DNA of 64,000 bases from Devosia oryziradicis. Its GTDB lineage: Bacteria; Pseudomonadota; Alphaproteobacteria; Rhizobiales; Devosiaceae. Made by a program: the position numbers and the translations under genes. This document shows positions 45,093 to 54,036 of this stretch, piece by piece; the stretch's first letter is position 1, and the number at the start of each line of letters is the position of its first letter. Location: positions 2,949,001-3,013,000 of the forward strand of contig NZ_CP068047.1 in NCBI RefSeq assembly GCF_016698645.1, given 5' to 3'. A model generated the notes under the pieces. That model was not told the DNA's origin. It saw only the letters and a program-made list of their open reading frames with translations, and did no database searches.

Positions 45093-45113
45093 ACCCGGAG
45101 CCGAGCCCCGGGT
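45093..45113. terminator. Weak hairpin between convergent genes
   Basis: ACCCGG (45093-45098) and CCGGGT (45108-45113) can pair over a nine-base loop. There is no long T-run, so it is at best a weak terminator for the convergent EAL and ABC exporter genes. Confidence 0.25.
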
Positions 45114-45123
45114 CGCTTGATTG

Positions 45124-46986
45124 CTATTCCGCCGCAGCTGCGTCCAGGTCCAGGAAGCCGCCGGACTGGCGTTCCCACAGATGAGCATAATGTCCGCCGG
45201 AAGCGAGAAGCTGGGCGTGGGTGCCCTCCTCCACGATCTTGCCCTGTTCGAGCACCACCAGACGGTCCATGGCGGCGATGGTCGAGAGACGGTGGGCGAT
45301 GGCGATCACCGTCTTGCCCTGCATCAGCGTCGTCAGCTGCTCCTGGATGGCCGCTTCGACCTCGGAATCGAGGGCGGAGGTGGCTTCGTCGAGCACCAGT
45401 AGCGGAGCATTCTTGAGCAGCACGCGGGCAATGGCAACGCGCTGACGCTGCCCGCCCGAGAGTTTGACGCCGCGTTCGCCGACATGGGCGTCGTAGCCGC
45501 GGTTCCCCTTGGGATCGACCAGGCCCATGATCACATCATGCACCTTGGCCTGCTCGGCGGCCTGCATCATCTCCTCGTCGGTCGCCGACTGACGGCCATA
45601 TTTGAGGTTTTCGCGAACCGAACGATGCAGCAGCGAGGTATCCTGGCTGACCAGGCCAATGGCGGCGCGCACGCTTTCCTGCGTGACGTCGCGCACGTCC
45701 TGCCCGTCGATGCGGATCGACCCGTCCTGCACGTCGAACATGCGCAGGGCCAGGTTCACCAGCGTCGACTTGCCCGAGCCGGAACGACCGACCAGTCCGA
45801 TCTTCTCGCCCGGCGCGACCTTGAGGTTAAAGGCGTCGATGACGCTGCCTTCCTTGCCGCGCCAGTAGTTGAAGCTAACATTGTCGTAGGTCAGTTCACC
45901 CTTGGAGACGTCGAGGTGCTTGGCTCCGGGCTTGTCGAGCATGGTCAGCGGCTGGGCGATAGTATCCATAGAGTCCCTGACGTTGCCGACCTGGCGGAAG
46001 ATGTTGGAGCCGATTTCGAGGATCCAGCCGCTCATGTTCATGATCTGGAGCGCGAACGGAATCGCCGTCGCCACCGCCGCAGCGGTGAGGTTGCCATTGT
46101 TCCAGCCCGCCAGGGCCAGCCAGGTGACTGAGACCACGAGACCCGCATTGAGCATGAACAGGGTCGACCACATGTAGGTGAATACCCGCATCAGCTTGCG
46201 GAAGCTGACGGCGTGATCCTGGATGGAGTCGGCCACGTAGCGGTCCTCATGATCGCCGGTGGAGAAGGTCTTGAGCGTCTGAATATTGGTATAGCTGTCG
46301 ACGATCCGGCCCGTCATCACGGACTTCGATTCCGAGAGTTCCTCGGAATAGCGGGCGATGAGCGGCATGGTGATGGTGAAAAGGATCGCATAGAGCAGCA
46401 GCCATACCCCGATCGGCACCAGCAGCACCGGATCGAGCTGGGCCAGCACGACGATGGCAACCACCACGAAGACCAGGGCATACCAGGCAGCGTCGATGGT
46501 CAGATTGACCCCGATTTCGATGGCTTCGCCGGCCTGGATGATCTTGTTGGCGACCCTGCCGGCAAAGTCGTTCTGGAAGAAGGTCCAGCTCTGCCTGATG
46601 ACGTGCCAATGGCTCTGCCAGCGCACGAGATCGACCAGGTTGGGAACGATGCCGTGGTTGCGGATGAGCGTGTCGAGCAGGAAGGTCAGCGGACGCACCA
46701 GCACGACGACAACGATCATCCAGAGGAAGGTCTGGCCGTGCTGCGTGAACATGTCGCCAGGATTGGTGGTGGCCAGCATGCCGACCACCAGGCCGACAAA
46801 CACGGGCATCAGCGCATCGGCAACCGAGCCGATGGCCACCAGCACGATGCGGATGGCGAAGGCGACGCGGAACTGGCCGATGAAGTAGCTGACGAAGGGG
46901 CGGAGGCCCATGGGCGGCTGCCTGATATCGGCGAGCGCGGTGGGCGAATAGAGATGGTCGAAATAGTCGATGACGCGGTTGAACAT
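45124..46986 (-). CDS. ABC exporter, fused permease and ATPase (MsbA/MdlB type), subunit 1
   Basis: Half-transporter of 620 aa. Six membrane helices occupy about residues 30-350 and the ATPase domain is at about 370-610. It has the Walker A GRSGSGKST, signature LSGGQRQRVAIARV, Walker B LLVLDEATSALD and switch His in IAIAHRLSTI. It is the same length as the upstream exporter and related along its whole length, so the two probably form a heterodimer. Substrates of this group range from lipids to drugs and peptides; nothing here selects one. Upstream lies a 33-codon open frame with a good ribosome site. Confidence 0.88.
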   Translation of the reverse strand: MFNRVIDYFDHLYSPTALADIRQPPMGLRPFVSYFIGQFRVAFAIRIVLVAIGSVADALMPVFVGLVVGMLATTNPGDMFTQHGQTFLWMIVVVVLVRPLTFLLDTLIRNHGIVPNLVDLVRWQSHWHVIRQSWTFFQNDFAGRVANKIIQAGEAIEIGVNLTIDAAWYALVFVVVAIVVLAQLDPVLLVPIGVWLLLYAILFTITMPLIARYSEELSESKSVMTGRIVDSYTNIQTLKTFSTGDHEDRYVADSIQDHAVSFRKLMRVFTYMWSTLFMLNAGLVVSVTWLALAGWNNGNLTAAAVATAIPFALQIMNMSGWILEIGSNIFRQVGNVRDSMDTIAQPLTMLDKPGAKHLDVSKGELTYDNVSFNYWRGKEGSVIDAFNLKVAPGEKIGLVGRSGSGKSTLVNLALRMFDVQDGSIRIDGQDVRDVTQESVRAAIGLVSQDTSLLHRSVRENLKYGRQSATDEEMMQAAEQAKVHDVIMGLVDPKGNRGYDAHVGERGVKLSGGQRQRVAIARVLLKNAPLLVLDEATSALDSEVEAAIQEQLTTLMQGKTVIAIAHRLSTIAAMDRLVVLEQGKIVEEGTHAQLLASGGHYAHLWERQSGGFLDLDAAAAE

Positions 46987-47039
46987 TTTGAGCTCATTAT
47001 CTTGAGCCGCGCCTGACGGAGGTTTCTGTAACGCTCAGG

Positions 47040-47141
47040 TCAGGTTCGGAATCGGTCCATGGGTTTGCGTTGGTCAGCGCAGGTCGCCGGATTTGCGGGT
47101 AGCGCGGTCGCGATGATGGCCGTTTCGATATTGTCACCCAT
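47040..47141 (-). CDS. Putative 33-residue peptide between the two ABC exporter genes
   Basis: A short frame starts MGDNIETAIIATALPANPA with AAGGAG nine bases before the ATG, the best ribosome site in this gap. It ends 54 bases before the next exporter gene on the same strand. The peptide has a mildly hydrophobic start, one Cys (C21) and a basic C-terminus (QRKPMDRFRT). It may be a leader peptide coupled to exporter translation, a secreted peptide, or chance. I do not recognise a family. Confidence 0.3.
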   Translation of the reverse strand: MGDNIETAIIATALPANPATCADQRKPMDRFRT

Positions 47142-47180
47142 CGTGGGTTCTCCTTGGTTGGTTAGAACTGAATTCTTCAG

Positions 47181-47199
47181 CTCTCCCGTTGGGGGAGAG
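47181..47199 (-). repeat. Short hairpin, single REP-like unit
   Basis: CTCTCCC and GGGGAGAG pair over a GTTG-type loop, nine bases past the stop of the upstream exporter gene. It resembles the CTCCCC stems of the inverted repeat pairs at 40192 and 63377 and could also slow transcription between the two exporter genes. Confidence 0.4.
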
Positions 47200-47207
47200 G
47201 TACGAAA

Positions 47208-49070
<1,863 letters not shown>

Positions 49071-49365
49071 CAGTGGACCGGAGAGGCGTCAGTTGTGCCG
49101 TTCCACCAAAGACAGAAGCTGTCAGTAGCGCATGGCTGTTGATGCCGACCAGAAATAAAGGATACCGCGCTCGATACGTCCGCAATTGACGCAGAGGAGC
49201 AGCGTGCCGCGGCCGGCAGGAGCCCTCTCCCCAATGCCGTCCCAATTGGCGTAGAAGAGTGGACCGAAGCGGTCGCTGGACGATCAGGATACACGACGCC
49301 GCCGAGTTTACTGTTGCGGCGCAGACACAGTTAATTTCAGACCGACGAATTTGACGGACCCATTC

Positions 49366-52005
49366 ATGCGCACTGAAACCGAGCACACAGTCTATCTGAA
49401 GGATTACGCGCCGAGCCCCTACCGGATCGTGGCGGTCGACCTCGACTTCAGGATCGGGGCCGAAACCACGCGCGTAACCGCTCAACTGACGGTGGAGCCG
49501 CGCGAAGACACCGAGCCTGGAACGCCGTTGGTGTTGGATGGGGACGAACTGAGCCTGGGTTCAATCGCCATCGACGGCGCGCCGCTGATCCTGTCCGCCT
49601 ACGCCGCCGATGCAAACGGGCTGACTGTGTTCGAACCGCCCTTGCGCCGATTCGTGCTGGAAACCGAGGTCACGCTGCGGCCTGAGGGCAATACCAGGCT
49701 GATGGGCCTCTACCGCTCCAGCGGCACCTGGTGCACGCAATGCGAACCCGAAGGCTTTCGCCGCATCACCTACTATCTCGACCGACCGGACAACCTGGCG
49801 GTATTCAAGGTGCGCATGACGGCCCCGCTTGATCTCGCTCCGGTGCTGCTGGCCAATGGCAACCTGATCGACAAGGGCGATGCCGGCGACGGGCAGCATT
49901 ACGCGGTTTGGGAAGACCCTTTCCCCAAGCCGGCCTACCTTTTTGCTCTCGTAGCAGGCGACCTCGGGTCGATCACCGACAGTTTCACCACCGCTTCTGG
50001 TCGCAAGGTGGACCTCGCCATCTATTGCAGCCACGGCAAGGAGAACCAGTGCCTGTGGGCAATGGACAGCCTCAAGCGCTCGATGGCCTGGGACGAGCGC
50101 CGGTTCGGTCGTGAATATGACCTTGATATCTTCAACATCGTGGCCGTGAGCGACTTCAACTTCGGCGCGATGGAGAACAAGGGGCTCAATATCTTCAACG
50201 ACCGGCTGGTCTTTGCCGAGCCCGAGACCGCGACCGACGCGAATTACGATGGCATCGAGCGCGTGATTGCGCACGAGTACTTCCACAACTGGACCGGCAA
50301 CCGCATTACCTGCCGGGACTGGTTCCAGCTCTGTCTCAAGGAAGGGCTGACCGTCTATCGCGACCAGGAATTCACCAGCGACGAGCGCAGCCGCGCGGTC
50401 AAGCGCATCTCGGACGTGGTGACGTTGCGTTCTGCCCAGTTTCCCGAGGACGGCGGGCCGCTGGCCCATCCACCGCGGCCGGACCAGTATCGCGAGATCA
50501 ACAACTTCTATACGACAACGGTCTACGAGAAGGGCGCCGAGATCGTGCGGATGCTGGCGACGCTCTTGGGCGAAGCCGGCTTCCGCAAGGGCATGGACCT
50601 CTACTTCGAGCGCCATGACGGCGAAGCGACCACCATCGAGGCGTTCCTCGCCGTCTTCGCCGAGGCCAACGGCATCGACCTCGAGCAGTTCAAGACCTGG
50701 TATCTGCAGGCGGGGACACCGCGGCTGACCGTTGCCGAGCAGTATGATGCCGACAAGCAGACCTATACGCTCAGGCTCCGCCAGGAGACGCCGCCGACAC
50801 CGGGACAGCCGGACAAGGCTCCGCTGGTGCTGCCCATCAAGTTCGGGCTGATCGGCCCCAATGGCAGCCCGATGGCCTGGAGCGGAGTGAGCGGCGCGGA
50901 GGTACGCGACGATCTGATCGTGCTCAAGGATGCGAGCGCGGAGGTCACCTTTACCGGCATTCCGAGCCGGCCCGTTCCGTCGCTGTTGCGCGGCTTTTCG
51001 GCGCCGGTCATTCTGCAGACGGAAGCCAGCCAGCAGGACCAGCTGTTCCTCGCGCGGCACGACAGCGATCCGTTCAACCGCTGGCAGGCATTGCAGGATG
51101 TCGGCATGGCGCTGGCCCTGGATGCGATTTCGGGCGCGCCCTTGAACGACGGAGCGCTGACGGCGCTGAGCCAGGCCATGAGCGACACGCTGGCTAGCGA
51201 CTCGCTCGACAACGCTTTCAAGGCACTGGCGCTGAGCCTGCCCGACGAGCAACTGATCGGCCGGACGATTGGCAAGGATATCGACCCGGACAAGATCCAC
51301 GCGGTGCGCGAGCGCCTGCTGCAGGCGGTGTTCGAGCCGCTGGCCGACCAGATGCTGGGCACTTATAACGCGCTGGCCAGTTCGGCGCCCTATGCGCCCG
51401 ATCCGGCCAGCACGGGTCGTCGCGCCCTGCGCAATCGCATGCTGAGCCTGCTTGTAGCCAGTGACGCCGCCGGCGCTTCGCTCCTGGCGCTCAAGCAATA
51501 TGAGGGCGCCAGCAACATGACGGACCGGCTGGCGGCGCTGTCGGCGGCCTCCAACGCCGGGACGCCAGATGCGGCCGGCATGCTGGCCAACTTCCGCACG
51601 CGCTTCGGGGCCGACCCGCTAGTGCTCGACAAGTGGTTGACCGTCACCGCGGCCGCGCCGCGCGAAGGGGTGATCGAGGACATGAAGGCAATCCTCGCCG
51701 ATCCGTCCTTTCCGAAGACCAATCCCAACCGGTTGCGCTCGCTGGTGGGTACCTTCGCGATGGGCAATCCGACGCAGTTCGCCCGCGCCGACGGCGCCGG
51801 ATTCCGCTTCGTGACGGACTTCGTGAGCGATGTGGACAAGGTCAATCCGCAGGTCGCCGCACGCGTTCTAACCGGATTCCGGATATGGCCGATGCTGGAA
51901 AGTGGCCGACGCGAAGCGGCTAATGCCGCCCTTCTTGCCCTGCGGGACAAGGGTAGCTTGAGCCGGAATACGGCGGATATCCTGACGCGCATGCTGGCAA
52001 GCTGA
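49366..52005 (+). CDS. pepN: Aminopeptidase N (M1 family metallopeptidase)
   Basis: Cytosolic zinc aminopeptidase that removes N-terminal residues from peptides, 879 aa as usual for PepN. The exopeptidase motif GAMEN is at 267-271, and the zinc site is HEYFHNW (H303, E304, H307) with E326 as the third ligand in CLKEGLTV. The C-terminal helical domain completes the protein. I prefer the ATG at 49366 (MRTETEHTVYLKDY) over a TTG at 49351. A housekeeping gene; adjacent to a sensor kinase on the same strand. Confidence 0.95.
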   Translation: MRTETEHTVYLKDYAPSPYRIVAVDLDFRIGAETTRVTAQLTVEPREDTEPGTPLVLDGDELSLGSIAIDGAPLILSAYAADANGLTVFEPPLRRFVLETEVTLRPEGNTRLMGLYRSSGTWCTQCEPEGFRRITYYLDRPDNLAVFKVRMTAPLDLAPVLLANGNLIDKGDAGDGQHYAVWEDPFPKPAYLFALVAGDLGSITDSFTTASGRKVDLAIYCSHGKENQCLWAMDSLKRSMAWDERRFGREYDLDIFNIVAVSDFNFGAMENKGLNIFNDRLVFAEPETATDANYDGIERVIAHEYFHNWTGNRITCRDWFQLCLKEGLTVYRDQEFTSDERSRAVKRISDVVTLRSAQFPEDGGPLAHPPRPDQYREINNFYTTTVYEKGAEIVRMLATLLGEAGFRKGMDLYFERHDGEATTIEAFLAVFAEANGIDLEQFKTWYLQAGTPRLTVAEQYDADKQTYTLRLRQETPPTPGQPDKAPLVLPIKFGLIGPNGSPMAWSGVSGAEVRDDLIVLKDASAEVTFTGIPSRPVPSLLRGFSAPVILQTEASQQDQLFLARHDSDPFNRWQALQDVGMALALDAISGAPLNDGALTALSQAMSDTLASDSLDNAFKALALSLPDEQLIGRTIGKDIDPDKIHAVRERLLQAVFEPLADQMLGTYNALASSAPYAPDPASTGRRALRNRMLSLLVASDAAGASLLALKQYEGASNMTDRLAALSAASNAGTPDAAGMLANFRTRFGADPLVLDKWLTVTAAAPREGVIEDMKAILADPSFPKTNPNRLRSLVGTFAMGNPTQFARADGAGFRFVTDFVSDVDKVNPQVAARVLTGFRIWPMLESGRREAANAALLALRDKGSLSRNTADILTRMLAS

Positions 52006-52208
52006 GCTGGAACACCTGCGGCGGGCTAAACGTCCGCCATTGTTGGAAGAATTTTTCTTCACGCGCTAAGTGATTCAGACGACTCGTGATTTTCCGCAGC
52101 GGCCTCCCCGGCTCACGCCGGGGGTCTGGACAGGCGAGTCGTGCTGATTCATTCTTCGTTAACGGCAAATCGGGGCTGGGGCTCGATACCCTCATGATGG
52201 AGAATTTC

Positions 52209-53855
52209 ATGCGGTCGGCGGAGGAATCCGGCGCCAGCGCTACCGGATTCGGCGCGGGCAAAGGTCAAGCAACATCCCGCCGCCCCTCCAGCAAGGACCG
52301 ATCGCCCCGCTCGTGGCCGTTTGGTATATCCTTCACGCCGATCGCGACCGCGGTAGCCCTGACGGCCCTGGCGGCGGCCACGCTGTTCGTCGTCTATGAC
52401 ACAGCCCGCACCTTCGAGGATGCACGGCGGGAACTACTGATTATCGGACACGTCCTGGCGGCCGAAATGGCCAACCTCTCCGCCGAAGAGGCCAACGTTG
52501 CCCTGGCGGCCTCCACCCGGCGCTTCACCGGCATCTCACGCGCAAGCTTCGTGACATCCGCGACCGCCTCGGGGTCGACCGGCCAGGTTGTCCCCGCAGG
52601 ACCACACGGCGTGCTTTCGCTCGAGACGGAGCAGGGTCGCAGCTGGATGGGGATCGGCCAGCGCGGCGCCGTCGCCTTCGCCATGGCGGGCCTGCTGGCG
52701 CTCCTGGCGACACGGCGACGCCGCGACGACATGCCGGATATGGTGCAGCGCCACAACTACCGGACGCTGGCCGCGGCAATCCCGATGGGCGTGGCGTGCT
52801 GGACCAAGGCCGGCCGCTTGATCGTCTGCAACGAGCAGTATCGCAACCGGCTCGACCTCACCAACCTCAACACCACCTATGCCGAGGCGGTGCGACGGCT
52901 GACCATGGGCGGCTACATCAAGCTGGTGAACGAGGATGGCGGCGGCAAGGTGCTGGAGCTCCACCGCGAGGACGGTTCCTGCCTGCTGATCGACGAGCGT
53001 CCGCTTGGCGACGGCGCCATCATGACGCTGATCAGCGACGTAACCGAGGCCAAGAAGGCCGACACGATGCTGCATGCGATCCGCCAGGAGCAACGCCTGC
53101 TAGCCCGACGCTATCACGAGGAAAAGCTCAAGGCCGAAGCAGCCAGCCGCTCCAAGACCAACTTCCTGGCCCATCTCAGCCATGACATCCGCACCCCGCT
53201 CAACCACATTATCGGCTTTGCCGAGCTGATGCGGCACCAGACCTATGGACCGCTCGGGGATGCCCGCTATTCGGACTATGTGCAGTCCATCAAGACCTCG
53301 GGCGAACATCTGCTGGCTTCCTTCGCCACGATCCTCGACCTCGCCGAACTCGAGAGCGGGCAAAAGCCGCTGCGCAGCGAGCCGGTGGATATCGACGAAT
53401 TGCTCGATAGCGTCATCCAGCGCTTCCGGGCGCAGGCCTCGCGGTCTGGCGTATTGTTTATCCTGGGCGAACCCAGCCACGCTGTGGTGCGGGGCGACCG
53501 TCTCGGCCTCACCCGCATGATTGCCAATATCGTCGACAACGCCCTGCGCTTCACCCCTTCGGGCGGCAAGGTCACCCTGAATGCCTATGCGGCACGTGAT
53601 GGCGTCGTCATCGAGATTACCGATACCGGCCTGGGCATGAGCGAAGAGCGTCTGGCCAGCGTGTCGCAGCCCTTTGCGCTGGGGGATTCAACCTTCACGC
53701 GCGAAGGCGTCGGGCCAGGCCTTGGTATTTCCATTGCCCGGGCCATTGCCGAACTGAGCGGGGGCAACCTAGCCATCGACTCGAGCCCGGCGCTGGGTAC
53801 CACGGTCGCCATCTCCCTGCCCCTCCCACCGGCCAGCTCAATGCAGGCGGCATAG
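52209..53855 (+). CDS. Membrane sensor histidine kinase, DivJ/PleC-like
   Basis: Histidine kinase of 548 aa. Two membrane segments (about 42-63 and 152-168) enclose a periplasmic domain of about 85 residues. A PAS-like domain lies at about 183-280 (LAAAIPMGVACWTKAGRLIVCNEQYR). The dimerisation domain carries the phospho-acceptor H325 in FLAHLSHDIRTPLNHIIGFAELMRHQ, and the HATPase domain has N, G1 and G2 boxes (IVDNALRFTP, DTGLGMS, GPGLGIS). The sequence around H325 resembles the DivJ/PleC group that acts on DivK in alphaproteobacterial cell-cycle control. I set the start at the ATG at 52209, which follows a GGAG. Confidence 0.85.
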   Translation: MRSAEESGASATGFGAGKGQATSRRPSSKDRSPRSWPFGISFTPIATAVALTALAAATLFVVYDTARTFEDARRELLIIGHVLAAEMANLSAEEANVALAASTRRFTGISRASFVTSATASGSTGQVVPAGPHGVLSLETEQGRSWMGIGQRGAVAFAMAGLLALLATRRRRDDMPDMVQRHNYRTLAAAIPMGVACWTKAGRLIVCNEQYRNRLDLTNLNTTYAEAVRRLTMGGYIKLVNEDGGGKVLELHREDGSCLLIDERPLGDGAIMTLISDVTEAKKADTMLHAIRQEQRLLARRYHEEKLKAEAASRSKTNFLAHLSHDIRTPLNHIIGFAELMRHQTYGPLGDARYSDYVQSIKTSGEHLLASFATILDLAELESGQKPLRSEPVDIDELLDSVIQRFRAQASRSGVLFILGEPSHAVVRGDRLGLTRMIANIVDNALRFTPSGGKVTLNAYAARDGVVIEITDTGLGMSEERLASVSQPFALGDSTFTREGVGPGLGISIARAIAELSGGNLAIDSSPALGTTVAISLPLPPASSMQAA

Positions 53856-53856
53856 A

Positions 53857-54036
53857 ATGAACCGGGATTGGCACGAAACCCATCGCCTGCCCGCCAATGC
53901 AAAGCTTGAACAGCGGATCGACTGGCATATCGAGCACGCCGCGCAATGCGGTTGCCGAGAAATACCCGACAGCGTGAAGAAAGCGCTCGAACAACGCGGC
54001 ATTCCCGTGCCGCCGCGGCGAGCGGAGGGGCGCTAA
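53857..54036 (+). CDS. Small conserved-type protein of 59 residues
   Basis: A short frame beginning MNRDWHETHRLPANAKLEQR starts one base after the kinase stop and ends four bases inside glnE on the other strand. The composition is unlike a random frame: WHIEHAAQCGCR holds two His and two Cys that could bind a metal, followed by a proline-rich basic tail. I recall similar DWHETHR small proteins in other Hyphomicrobiales, without a known function, so it is probably a real gene. Translation is presumably coupled to the kinase gene. Confidence 0.65.
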   Translation: MNRDWHETHRLPANAKLEQRIDWHIEHAAQCGCREIPDSVKKALEQRGIPVPPRRAEGR

